A program made the position numbers and the translations under genes. Positions 9,449-19,146 of a stretch of 64,000 bases of DNA are shown in pieces; the stretch's first letter is position 1, and each line of letters begins with the position of its first letter. The notes beneath the pieces are model-generated. The model saw nothing but the letters and a program-made list of their open reading frames with translations, ran no database searches and was not told where the DNA came from. This stretch comes from an uncultured Burkholderiaceae bacterium (GTDB lineage Bacteria; Pseudomonadota; Gammaproteobacteria; Burkholderiales; Burkholderiaceae): assembly GCA_937871985.1 (NCBI GenBank), contig CALMPB010000012.1:1-64000 (forward strand), read 5' to 3'.

Positions 9449-10102
9449 ATGTCAGAGTTGATCGAGGTGCGTACCGTTCTTACGCAGGCGGAGACGATTT
9501 ATCACGAGTTCGGCCCGGTGGCCGGCAAGCCGCTTATCCGCGGCACCGTGGCGGCGGTGCTCAAGAATCCCTATGCGGGCCGCTACGAGCCGAATATCCT
9601 GCCCATGATGGAAGAACTGAACGCGGTGGGCCTGGAAATGGCGCACAGGCTGGTGGCCGCCATGGGGGTTCAGGCCGACGACATCGAAGGCTACGGCAAG
9701 GGCGCCATCGTGGGCGCCGCCGGCGAGCTCGAGCACGGCGCTTTGTGGCATGTGCCGGGCGGCTACGCCATGCGCGAACTGCTGGGCTGGAAGGGCGACC
9801 GGGACAGCTACAAGCAGGGCCAGGGCGGCGGCCAGAAGGGCCTGGAAGCGGGCCGCGCGCTTTCCATCGTGCCTTCGACGAAGAAGGTCGGGGCGCCCGG
9901 CACGAAGCTGGATGTGCCCTTGACCCACGTTACGGCCAGCTATGTGCGCGGCCACTTCGACGCCATCGAAGTCTACGTGCCCGGCGCGCCGGCGGCCGAC
10001 GAGGTGGTTTTCATTCTGGCCATGTCCACCGGCGCGCGCATCCACGAGCGCGTCGGCGGCCTCAAGCCGGAACAGATCAGCAAGTTCGACGGCTTGCGTT
10101 GA
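9449..10102 (+). CDS. DUF1185 / 'amino acid synthesis' family protein (first of pair)
   Basis: A 217-residue protein of the family annotated 'amino acid synthesis' (PF06684, formerly DUF1185), for which no biochemical activity is established. It shares with its downstream neighbour the blocks YGKGAIVG-AGELEH, VPS-KK-G-GT, DVPL-H, A--VR-HFDA-E and the closing IGGL-type end, so the two arose by duplication. ATG 9449 with AGAGGAAG just upstream is preferred to a start overlapping the previous gene. Compared with its partner it carries an insertion, GGWKGDRDSYKQGQGGGQ-like (about residues 110-135), rich in Gly and Gln. The two may form a hetero-oligomer acting on an intermediate of the ring-cleavage pathway. 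Confidence 0.86.
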   Translation: MSELIEVRTVLTQAETIYHEFGPVAGKPLIRGTVAAVLKNPYAGRYEPNILPMMEELNAVGLEMAHRLVAAMGVQADDIEGYGKGAIVGAAGELEHGALWHVPGGYAMRELLGWKGDRDSYKQGQGGGQKGLEAGRALSIVPSTKKVGAPGTKLDVPLTHVTASYVRGHFDAIEVYVPGAPAADEVVFILAMSTGARIHERVGGLKPEQISKFDGLR

Positions 10103-10159
10103 CAGGGCCGCGCGGGCCGGGCGGCCCGGCGCAAAAACTTGAACAGAGAGGACAACATC

Positions 10160-10744
10160 ATGAAAGCAAAGATTCGCAAACTGGTTGTGGTGGTCGACGA
10201 GACCCGCATTGAAATGAACAAGGAAGTAAAACCCGCCACGCGGCGCGCAGTGGCCATGGCCGTCATCGAGAACCCCTTCGCGGGCAAGTATGCCGAGAAC
10301 CTCGAAGAGCTTTCCGATATCGGCGAAGAGCTGGGCGGGCTGCTGGGCGACAAGTGCGTGCAGGCCCTGGGCATCCAGCCCGGCCAGGCCGAAAGCTACG
10401 GCAAGGGCGCCATCGTGGGCGAGGCCGGCGAGCTGGAGCACGCCGCGGCCATTCTGCATCCCAAGCTGGGCAAGCCCTTGCGCAAGGCGGTTGAAAAGGG
10501 CGCCGCCCTGGTGCCTTCGGCCAAGAAGATGGGCGGCCTGGGCACGGCCATCGACGTGCCCCTGGGCCACAAGGACGCCGCGTTCGTGCGCAGCCATTTC
10601 GACGCCATGGAGGCGCGCGTGTCCGATGCGCCCCGCGCCAACGAAATCGTGGTGGCCGTGGCGGTGACCGATTCGGGCCGGCCGCTGCCGCGCATAGGCG
10701 GCCTGCAGGTCAGTGAAATCAAGGGCGAAGACGGCTTGCGCTAA
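10160..10744 (+). CDS. DUF1185 / 'amino acid synthesis' family protein (second of pair)
   Basis: A 194-residue paralogue of the preceding gene product, without the Gly/Gln-rich insertion. It begins MKAKIRKLVVVVDETRIEMN and contains YGKGAIVGEAGELEHAAA, VPSAKKMGGLGTAIDVPLGH and VRSHFDAMEARVSDAPRAN. GAGAGG eight bases before ATG 10160 fixes the start. The gap to the previous gene is 57 bases and to the enamidase-like gene 23 bases. Keeping both copies side by side in the operon argues that they have different roles or form a heteromer. No catalytic function is known for the family. Confidence 0.87.
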   Translation: MKAKIRKLVVVVDETRIEMNKEVKPATRRAVAMAVIENPFAGKYAENLEELSDIGEELGGLLGDKCVQALGIQPGQAESYGKGAIVGEAGELEHAAAILHPKLGKPLRKAVEKGAALVPSAKKMGGLGTAIDVPLGHKDAAFVRSHFDAMEARVSDAPRANEIVVAVAVTDSGRPLPRIGGLQVSEIKGEDGLR

Positions 10745-10767
10745 GCCTGCTTGAAAAGGAGATTGCA

Positions 10768-11958
10768 ATGGCTGTATCTGTACAAGAAGCCAAATCGGGC
10801 AAAGTGGTCATCAAGAACGTCGGACTGATGCTGTCCGGCGACATGGAAAACCCCATCCTCGACGCCGACACCATCGTCGTCAACGACGGCCGCATCGCCG
10901 CCGTCGGCCGCTACAAGGATTGCGACGTCGAGGGCGCCAAAACGGTGATCGACTGTCGCGGCACGGCGGTATCCCCGGGGTTGATCGATTCCCACGTGCA
11001 CCCCGTGGCGGGCGACTGGACGCCGCGCCAGAACCAGTTGAGCTGGATCGAGTCTTCGCTGAACGGCGGAGTCACCACCATGATTTCCGCCGGCGAGGTG
11101 CATTACCCCGGCCGGCCCAAGGACATTCTCGGGCTGAAGGCGCTGGCCATCACCTCGCAGCGCGCCTTCGATAATTTCCGCCCCGGCGGGGTCAAGGTGC
11201 ATGCGGGCGCGCCGGTCATCGAAAAAGGCATGGTCGAATCCGATTTCAAGGAATTGGCCGAATCGGGCGTGAAGCTGCTGGGCGAAATCGGCCTGGGCAG
11301 CGTCAAGGCCGGCGACGAAGCCCGCCAGATGGTCGCCTGGGCGCGCAAGTACGGCATTCAAAGCACCATCCACACGGGCGGGCCGTCCGTTCCGGGTTCG
11401 GGCTTCATCGACAAGGACGTGGTTCTGGAAGCCGACTCCGACATCATCGGCCACATCAACGGCGGCCATACTTCGCTGCCCTACAAGCAGGTGTGCGAAC
11501 TGTGCGAACGCTCGTCGCGCGGCATCGAACTGGTGCATAACGGCAACGAACGCATCGCCATTCTCACTGCCCGCCACGCGCACGAGCTCAAGTGCCTGCA
11601 TCGCGTCATTCTCGGCACCGACGGGCCGGCGGGTTCCGGCGTGCAGCCGCTGGGCATCCTGCGCATGGTGGCGCAGCTCTCCAGCCTGGCCGACATCCCC
11701 GCCGAAATCGCCTTCTGTTTCGCCACGGGCAACACCGCCCGCATGCGCGGCCTGGATTGCGGCCTGATCGAGGTGGGGCGCAGCGCCGACTTCGTGTTCA
11801 TGGATCGCGCCCAGCACACGGCCGGCGCCAATTTGCTGGAAAGCGTGCAGTTAGGCGACCTGCCCGGCGTGGGCATGGTCATGATCGATGGTATCGTGCG
11901 TTGCCAGCGCAGCCGCAACACCCCGCCCGCCACCGAAGTGCCGGTGGTCGAACATTAA
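10768..11958 (+). CDS. Enamidase-like amidohydrolase
   Basis: A 396-residue amidohydrolase-superfamily enzyme resembling enamidase of Eubacterium barkeri, which hydrolyses tetrahydro-6-oxonicotinate to 2-formylglutarate and ammonia. The metal motif DSHVHP gives His76 and His78; Glu173 (LLGEIGLGSVK), His202 (STIHTGG), His229 (DIIGHINGG) and Asp285 (LGTDGPAG) are placed as further metal or catalytic residues. The C-terminal composite beta domain ends with GRSADFVFMD and VMIDGIVRCQRS. AAGGAG precedes the ATG. Its position after the ring reductase, with a ferredoxin under the same operator, reproduces the reduce-then-hydrolyse logic of the anaerobic nicotinate pathway. Exact substrate is inferred. 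Confidence 0.85.
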   Translation: MAVSVQEAKSGKVVIKNVGLMLSGDMENPILDADTIVVNDGRIAAVGRYKDCDVEGAKTVIDCRGTAVSPGLIDSHVHPVAGDWTPRQNQLSWIESSLNGGVTTMISAGEVHYPGRPKDILGLKALAITSQRAFDNFRPGGVKVHAGAPVIEKGMVESDFKELAESGVKLLGEIGLGSVKAGDEARQMVAWARKYGIQSTIHTGGPSVPGSGFIDKDVVLEADSDIIGHINGGHTSLPYKQVCELCERSSRGIELVHNGNERIAILTARHAHELKCLHRVILGTDGPAGSGVQPLGILRMVAQLSSLADIPAEIAFCFATGNTARMRGLDCGLIEVGRSADFVFMDRAQHTAGANLLESVQLGDLPGVGMVMIDGIVRCQRSRNTPPATEVPVVEH

Positions 11959-11979
11959 TCAGCCCGGAGAAACACAGGC

Positions 11980-13197
11980 ATGGCAGCAGCATTGCAAGGC
12001 GTGACGGTCCTCGATCTGTCCCGCATTTTGGCCGGCCCCTGGTCGACGCAGAATCTGGCCGACCTGGGCGCCGACGTCATCAAGGTCGAGCGCCCCGGAC
12101 AAGGCGACGATACCCGCAGTTGGGGGCCTCCCTTCGTCCAGAGTGTGGACGAAGGCGTCAAGGATGCTGCTTATTATTTCTGCTGCAACCGCGGCAAGCG
12201 CTCGGTAACACTCGACTTCACGGTGGAGCAGGGCCGCGCCGTATTGCTGGAACTGGTTCGCAAGGCCGACGTGCTGGTCGAAAACTACAAGGTCGGGGGC
12301 TTGAAGAAATACGGGCTGGACTACGACAGCCTCTCCAAGGTCAACCCGGGGCTTGTTTATTGTTCCATTACCGGCTTCGGCCAGACGGGGCCCTACGCCG
12401 AGCGCCCCGGCTATGATGCGCTGGTCCAGGCCATGGGCGGGCTCATGAGCATTACCGGCGAACCCGACAGCACGCCCGGTGGCGGGCCGCAGAAAGTGGG
12501 CGTGGCGGTGGTGGACGTCCTGACCGGCCTGTATGCGACGTCGGCCATTCTGGCCGCGCTGTATCATCGCACGCAATCCGGTCAGGGCCAGCACATCGAC
12601 ATCGCCCTGCTCGACGTGCAGGTTGCCGCGCTGGCCAATCAGGCCAGCAACTATGTGCTGGGCGGCCTGGTTCCCCAGCGCATCGGCAGCGCGCACCCGT
12701 CCATCGTGCCGTATCAGCCTTTCGCCTGCGCCGACGGCCACGTCATGCTGGCCATCGGCAACGACACGCAGTTTGCGGCGTTTTGCCGCGCGGCGGGCTG
12801 CGAAGGCCTGGCGCAGGACGAACGCTTCCGCAGCAATGCATTGCGGGTTCAGAATCGCGAGGCGCTGATTGGCCTGCTGCACGAAAGAATGAGCCTGAAG
12901 ACCGTGGATCAGTGGTGCCAGGTTGCCATCGAAAGCGGTTTTCCTTGCGGGCCCATCAACACCATCGACCGCGTGTTCGCCGACCCGCAGGTGCAGGCGC
13001 GATCCATGCGGGTAAGCGTGCCGTCCCAGGGCTATGGCGACGTCGACCTGGTGGCAAGCCCCATGCGATTTTCCGGCACGCCCATCAACTACGATGTCGG
13101 GCCGCCTTCGCTGGGCCAGGACACCGAGGCTGTATTGAGCGAACTGGGCCTGGACGCCGCGGCGATCGCGGCCTTGCGGGAGGCCAAAGCCATTTAG
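11980..13197 (+). CDS. CaiB/BaiF family CoA transferase (class III)
   Basis: A 405-residue class III CoA transferase that moves CoA between carboxylic acids. The family start is clear: LQGVTVLDLSRILAGPWSTQNLADLGADVIKVE, here noted only in parts, followed by DDTRSWGPPF and YFCCNRGKRSVTLD. The catalytic Asp lies in ERPGYDALVQAMGG. CGGAGA precedes the ATG. As the last gene of the ring-reduction operon it probably activates the dicarboxylic product (glutarate or a substituted glutarate) for beta-oxidation; succinyl-CoA:glutarate transferases belong to this family. The next gene converges on it. Confidence 0.9.
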   Translation: MAAALQGVTVLDLSRILAGPWSTQNLADLGADVIKVERPGQGDDTRSWGPPFVQSVDEGVKDAAYYFCCNRGKRSVTLDFTVEQGRAVLLELVRKADVLVENYKVGGLKKYGLDYDSLSKVNPGLVYCSITGFGQTGPYAERPGYDALVQAMGGLMSITGEPDSTPGGGPQKVGVAVVDVLTGLYATSAILAALYHRTQSGQGQHIDIALLDVQVAALANQASNYVLGGLVPQRIGSAHPSIVPYQPFACADGHVMLAIGNDTQFAAFCRAAGCEGLAQDERFRSNALRVQNREALIGLLHERMSLKTVDQWCQVAIESGFPCGPINTIDRVFADPQVQARSMRVSVPSQGYGDVDLVASPMRFSGTPINYDVGPPSLGQDTEAVLSELGLDAAAIAALREAKAI

Positions 13198-13222
13198 GCT
13201 TCAGGGCTTCAGCATTCGGCGG

Positions 13223-13918
13223 CTACTTCAAGACCGACTTCAGCAGCAGGTCGCTGACGTATCCCGCCCAGGCGTCCACATTGTCCTGTTCCATGAGGTC
13301 GGTATTCAGGAAGGACGAGAAGGTGTAGCGGTTGGAGACGTAAAAGTACCCCAGCGAGGTCATGGCGATGTACAGTTTTTCGCAATCGACGTCGTTGCGG
13401 AACTTGCCCATTTCGGCGCCGCGCTGGACGACCTGCTTGAGAATGGCGATGGCCGGCCTGGCGTATTGGTCGGCGGTCTTGGACTTGGCGATGTGCTTGC
13501 CTTTGTGCAGGTTCTCGGTGCCGAGCAGCACGATGATTTCCGGGTTGGCCAGGTAGTACCGGAACGGAAACTCGACGATTTTCCGCAGCGAGCCGACCGG
13601 ATCGCTTAAATCCAGCGGCAGTTTTTGCTCGGCCTCGAAGATGTCTTTGTAGGCGGCTTCCAGCACTTCGACGAACAGTTTTTCCTTGCTGCCGAAATAA
13701 TAATAAATGAGGCTGTCGTACGATTTGGCCGCTTTCGAGATTTTGTCGACGCGCGCGCCGTCGTAGCCGTCTTTGGAGAAGATTTTCTTGGCTGCCCGCA
13801 GGATATTGCCCCGTGTGGTCTTGGCGGAGCGGGGACGCGGTTTTTTTTCCGTGGCGACGGTGATGTCGGGCGTGCTCTCGATGCCGGATGCTTGCGGTTC
13901 GTCGTCTCGGGCTGTCAT
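13223..13918 (-). CDS. TetR family transcriptional regulator (second paralogue)
   Basis: A 231-residue TetR repressor with an N-terminal extension (DITVATEKKPRPRSAKTT), helix-turn-helix ILRAAKKIFSKDGYDGARVD and SLIYYYFGSKEKLFVEVLEA, and a ligand domain sharing KGKHI, LGYFYVSNRYTFSSFLN with the TetR at 5915-6685. It lies opposite the ferredoxin-reductase/Rieske operon, with a single copy of the TGTAGT-type operator between them. It probably represses that operon and itself. Shared operator sequence means cross-talk with the first paralogue is likely; which protein binds which site cannot be read from the sequence. Confidence 0.9.
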   Translation of the reverse strand: MTARDDEPQASGIESTPDITVATEKKPRPRSAKTTRGNILRAAKKIFSKDGYDGARVDKISKAAKSYDSLIYYYFGSKEKLFVEVLEAAYKDIFEAEQKLPLDLSDPVGSLRKIVEFPFRYYLANPEIIVLLGTENLHKGKHIAKSKTADQYARPAIAILKQVVQRGAEMGKFRNDVDCEKLYIAMTSLGYFYVSNRYTFSSFLNTDLMEQDNVDAWAGYVSDLLLKSVLK

Positions 13919-14077
13919 GTGATGGGTTTTCTCGTAAGGGGAAAAAATCAGCGTTCAGTCTAAAGCACAGCTGTAAACCTTTGCAACCACGGGCCTTCGC
14001 CTATACCGGACCGATTTCGCCCGGTGGCAAAAAAAAGCTTTTCATCTTGCTCCAAGTCAGTATACTATACCCATTAA

Positions 14078-14093
14078 TGTAGTGAGCACTAAA
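14078..14093. promoter_or_regulatory. Single TetR-type operator C before the Rieske operon
   Basis: TGTAGT-GAGC-ACTAAA, a 16-base palindrome-like element of the same type as operators A and B, present once. It lies 72 bases before the ferredoxin reductase gene and 160 bases from the divergent TetR start. TATACT just upstream (14061-14066) is a possible -10 hexamer, though no matching -35 is clear. Confidence 0.65.
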
Positions 14094-14134
14094 TAAATTA
14101 AATTGGATTTTCGGCAGGTGGATCCAACGGTTGA

Positions 14135-15507
<1,373 letters not shown>

Positions 15508-15526
15508 ACAAAGATTCGGAGGACAT

Positions 15527-16576
15527 ATGGCTGAGTACGTATTGAACACCTGGTATCCGCTGGCATGGTCGCGCGACATCACCGCCGGCGGGCTGCACAA
15601 GCGGCGCATCGTGGCGAAGGACCTGGTGCTGTATCGCAATAGCGCCGGCAAGGTCGTGGCGCATCTGGACATGTGCCCGCACCGCATGCTGCCCTTGTCG
15701 CAGGGCCGGCTCAAAGGCGATGCGCTGGAGTGCGGCTATCATGGGTTGCAGTTCGACTGTTCGGGCAAGTGCGTGCGCGTGCCGGGGCAGGACATCATTC
15801 CGTCCAATGCGTCGGTCGCCACCTATCCGACCCACGAAAACATGGGGCTGGTCTGGGTATGGATGGGCGATCCCGCCCTGGCCGATACCTCTTTGGTCTA
15901 CGACCTGCCGCAATATCACGACGCGAACTGGAGCGCGGTCGAGGGCGACGCGCTGGAGATCGGCTGCCATTACCTTAACCTGGCCGATAACCTGTGCGAT
16001 CCCGCCCATGTGAACTTCGTGCACCTGACCACCCTGGGTTCGGCGGCCGGCGAGGACGTGCCCGTGCATCACGAGAAGCAGGATGGCGGTCTGGTGACGT
16101 GGCGCTGGATCAACGATGCGCCGGCCATTCCGCTGTTCCAGAAGTTCGGCAATTTCAAGGGCCATGTGGATCGCTGGCACTACTATCACTACCATGCGCC
16201 CAGCATCGCGGTCATCGATTTTGGCAGCGCGGCGACCGGAACGGGCGCGCAAGAGGGCAACCGCGACGATTGCATCCAGATCTACGCCTGTCACTTCATG
16301 ACGCCCGTCGACGAAAACACCACCATCGACCATTGGCTGCACGTCAAGAATTTCAGCGCCGACGAAGCCACCAACAAGGCGCTGTCGGCCGAGTTCCGCT
16401 CGGCCTTCCAGGAAGACAAAGGCATTCTCGAAGCCATCCACATCAACGAACGCAAGTATCCCGACCATCGTCCCTTGAAGCTGGCCATCGACGCTTCGCC
16501 CACGCGCATGAGAAAAATGGTGCAGTCGATGATCGCGGCCGAGTCGGCTCCGAAGAAAGAAGAGGCGCTGGCTTGA
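15527..16576 (+). CDS. Rieske non-haem iron oxygenase, alpha subunit, vanillate-demethylase-like
   Basis: A 349-residue ring-hydroxylating or demethylating oxygenase subunit. The Rieske centre is Cys50-x-His52-x16-Cys69-x2-His72 (DMCPHRM and ECGYHGLQF). The catalytic iron site is Asp154-x3-Asp158-x2-His161-x4-His166 within NLADNLCDPAHVNFVH. This single-subunit size matches the VanA/PobA/toluate-like group IA family. RBS GGAGG is placed before the ATG. Its operon supplies a ferredoxin and NADPH reductase, so it is a three-component system. It is likely to hydroxylate or demethylate a ring acid ahead of, or parallel to, the reductive branch. Confidence 0.92.
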   Translation: MAEYVLNTWYPLAWSRDITAGGLHKRRIVAKDLVLYRNSAGKVVAHLDMCPHRMLPLSQGRLKGDALECGYHGLQFDCSGKCVRVPGQDIIPSNASVATYPTHENMGLVWVWMGDPALADTSLVYDLPQYHDANWSAVEGDALEIGCHYLNLADNLCDPAHVNFVHLTTLGSAAGEDVPVHHEKQDGGLVTWRWINDAPAIPLFQKFGNFKGHVDRWHYYHYHAPSIAVIDFGSAATGTGAQEGNRDDCIQIYACHFMTPVDENTTIDHWLHVKNFSADEATNKALSAEFRSAFQEDKGILEAIHINERKYPDHRPLKLAIDASPTRMRKMVQSMIAAESAPKKEEALA

Positions 16577-17640
16577 TGGCGGCGGGCGACAACGGCGGGG
16601 CGGCCGCATCCGCCAATGGCGAGTTTCCGTTCTTGCTGGGCTGCAATGGGCGCGGCGTTCAGGTGTCGTCGCTGGACAAGCCGGTTTCACTGGACGAACT
16701 GCCCATCGACGAGCAGTTCCGTCTGGTGAAGGAGTCGGGGGTCTTCGATTATTTCGATCGCATACCGCTGCGCGATAACTTCGCCGAATACGAGCGGGCC
16801 ATGCAAAAGTACGACCTGCCCGTGCATACGGCAAGCTGGTTCTACATGCTGGGCCGCGACGATGCCCTGATGTACGACAACCTGGAAATCTGCCGCGATG
16901 TGGGCGCCAAGTGCCACAACATCATGACCTTCACGCATCATGCCGACGGCCATGTCCTCACGGACGACGAAATCGTGGCGCACTACATGGATGTCTACGA
17001 GCGCGGCCTCAAGCTGGGCGTGGAGCCGTCGTTCGAGCTGCATGTGAACATGTGGACCGAAAGCATGGCGCGTGTGACGCCCATCGCGCGGCGCATCCAG
17101 GCCCAGGGCGTGCCGTTCAACTACACCATGGACTACAGCCATGTGAACTTCAAGATCGGCAATCCCCGGGAGCTGGACATTTCCGAATGCCGGGAGGCCG
17201 CGGAGTCGGGCGCCATGGTGCTCGATCCCTTCGAAGAAGGCTCCTTGTGCGACGAATGGCTTGGCCTGGGCATCGTCAAGTGGATACAACTGCGCACGGT
17301 GGGACCCAACCAGCCTGAAAATCTGTGGGTAAAGAACGACGACGGCTCTTTCGCGCGCGGCATTCAGTACCCCATTGTGCGGCCCAAGCCCGGCGAATGG
17401 CATTCACCGTGGCATGCCTACATGCTGGAGCCGTCCAAAGAGGCCATACGCAAGGCCCTGCGCTACCATGCCACGCATGCAAACAGCCCGCTGCGCTACA
17501 TCACCACTGAAATGATCAACCTGGCCGATTACGGGCTGGGCGCCAAATACAATCTGTTCGAACAGAATGTCGAGGCGGCCAAGTTCATTCGCAAAGCCTG
17601 GAAGGAAACCCAGGCGCTGAACGCGGCGGGGCTGCTTTAG
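16576..17640 (+). CDS. Xylose-isomerase-like TIM-barrel protein
   Basis: A 354-residue protein of the sugar-phosphate isomerase/AP endonuclease 2 superfamily. Candidate metal ligands sit in SFELHVNMW (Glu154, His156) and MDYSHVNF (Asp186, His189). It has about 80 residues more than a minimal barrel, with a C-terminal helical end (YGLGAKYNLFEQNVEAAKF). The ATG overlaps the oxygenase stop by one base (TGATG), so the two are coupled. It is the terminal gene of the operon, and the following gene converges. It may isomerise, hydrolyse or decarboxylate the oxygenase product. I do not recognise a characterised close relative. Confidence 0.82.
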   Translation: MAAGDNGGAAASANGEFPFLLGCNGRGVQVSSLDKPVSLDELPIDEQFRLVKESGVFDYFDRIPLRDNFAEYERAMQKYDLPVHTASWFYMLGRDDALMYDNLEICRDVGAKCHNIMTFTHHADGHVLTDDEIVAHYMDVYERGLKLGVEPSFELHVNMWTESMARVTPIARRIQAQGVPFNYTMDYSHVNFKIGNPRELDISECREAAESGAMVLDPFEEGSLCDEWLGLGIVKWIQLRTVGPNQPENLWVKNDDGSFARGIQYPIVRPKPGEWHSPWHAYMLEPSKEAIRKALRYHATHANSPLRYITTEMINLADYGLGAKYNLFEQNVEAAKFIRKAWKETQALNAAGLL

Positions 17641-17658
17641 CGGTTGTGGTGGGCGGCT

Positions 17659-19146
17659 TTATGGCGCGGCGTCGCCAGGCGGCCGCAGCATTGCGCCCAG
17701 TTGCTCCGCCAGCTCGCGCACGACCTGCTCGCGGCGGGGGGCGGTTGCGCGGTCGTGCGCCAGCATCGACCATTCGGGGTGGCCGCGGGCCTCTTGCAGT
17801 GCGTCGGGCAGGCGGCCTTTGCGCAGTCCGGCTTCGAACTCGGCGAGTCCGTCATGCGCGGATTCCCGAGAGGAGGTGTTACGGGTGCCAGTGGCGTCCT
17901 CTTGATGCTCCGGCGCGCCGTCCTCTAGGCTGATGGGCGCTTGCGCGGCATGGCCGCGCGTTTCCAGGGCGCGCACCAGCGCCGCCTGGCGCAAGGCCAG
18001 CAGGCACAGCACGGCATCGTCGACGCTGAGTTCCTGACAGCCCTTGAGGCGGCCCATGATGCGTTTGCCGTAGCGGTCCGCACCCTGCCAGAGCCCGCCG
18101 GCCGCCGCGCCCACCAGCGCTGCCGCGCCAAGACTCAATCCGGCGGTGAACAGATCGACGGTCGCACCCGCCATGGCCCCGGCGGCAATGCCCTTGGTCA
18201 TGTGCAGGCCGGCGTCCTTGAGCGCCTGAGGATGGAATAAATCCATGCCCCAGCGTTCGCCTTCGAGAGGCAGCGGGTGATTGGGGAAGTCGTCGGCACG
18301 GAAGTTGTAGCGTTTGAGCAAGGCGCGCACGCAGCCGGCTTCGCGCTCGCTGATCGCGCTGCGCAGGGCTTGCGTGGCTTGCCCCAGGGCGTCGTCGTCC
18401 GGCAGGCTGCTTAACCGGTACGCGGCCGCATCGACCAGCAGTCCGGCGATCTGGCGGGCGGCATCGGCCCGGCGTATCCGGCGCTGCCGCAGGACATCGG
18501 CCTTGAGCGTTTGCAGCAGCGCCGCGTGCGTATCCAGCAGCAGGCCGAGCTTGTCGTAAAGCTGGGTTTCCCCGTCCAGCGCCGGAGCGACGGTGTCGAA
18601 TTCGGCGATGGCGTGCAGGCCCAGGCGGGCAAGCGTTTCGCGCCATGCGCCGGCATGCGGGGCCGAGCCGTGCACGAAATTCAGCACGGGCAGCAAAGGG
18701 CGGCCGCATGCGGCCAGGATGGCGAGTTCGTCCTTGTGCTTGCCCAGTACCGGGTCGCGCACGTCCACGACGTACAGGCCGGCATCGCATTCGAGCAGCT
18801 TGCGCACGACGCGGGCTTCCTGTTCGTAGCGGCCCCGGCTTTCGGGCGAGTCCAGGAAGCGGCGGATGCGGTCGGGGCCGTCCAGGCGCGGCGAGCTCCC
18901 GGCCAGCAGGTCCATGTAGTCGAGCAGGCCGATGCCGTCTTCCATGCCGGGGGTGTCGAACAATTCGACGACGCACTTGCTGTCGACCAGCAAGCGCGCG
19001 CCTTCCACGTGGCGGGTGGTGCCGGGGCTGTCCTGTACCTGGCCGAACCCCGGGTTGCGCGTCAGCGTGCGCAGCAGCGAGGTTTTGCCGGTGTTGGTGT
19101 GCCCCACCACCGCCAGGCGCGGGCAATCGTCGTGGGCGTCAGGCAC
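17659..19146 (-). CDS. DUF3482-containing GTPase
   Basis: A 495-residue protein. The N-terminal half is a TrmE/Era-like GTPase with P-loop GHTNTGKT (residues 15-22), switch DSPGTTRHVEG, and DTPGMEDGIGLLDY. The usual N/TKxD specificity motif is not evident; VLNFVHGSAP stands at that place. The C-terminal half (DUF3482) has two hydrophobic, Gly/Ala-rich helices around AAGAMAGATVDLFTAG and AALVGAAAGG that may insert in the membrane. The GTG start at 19146 overlaps the stop of the upstream DUF2868 gene and has GGAGG upstream. Conserved as a pair with that gene; cellular role unknown. Confidence 0.87.
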   Translation of the reverse strand: MPDAHDDCPRLAVVGHTNTGKTSLLRTLTRNPGFGQVQDSPGTTRHVEGARLLVDSKCVVELFDTPGMEDGIGLLDYMDLLAGSSPRLDGPDRIRRFLDSPESRGRYEQEARVVRKLLECDAGLYVVDVRDPVLGKHKDELAILAACGRPLLPVLNFVHGSAPHAGAWRETLARLGLHAIAEFDTVAPALDGETQLYDKLGLLLDTHAALLQTLKADVLRQRRIRRADAARQIAGLLVDAAAYRLSSLPDDDALGQATQALRSAISEREAGCVRALLKRYNFRADDFPNHPLPLEGERWGMDLFHPQALKDAGLHMTKGIAAGAMAGATVDLFTAGLSLGAAALVGAAAGGLWQGADRYGKRIMGRLKGCQELSVDDAVLCLLALRQAALVRALETRGHAAQAPISLEDGAPEHQEDATGTRNTSSRESAHDGLAEFEAGLRKGRLPDALQEARGHPEWSMLAHDRATAPRREQVVRELAEQLGAMLRPPGDAAP

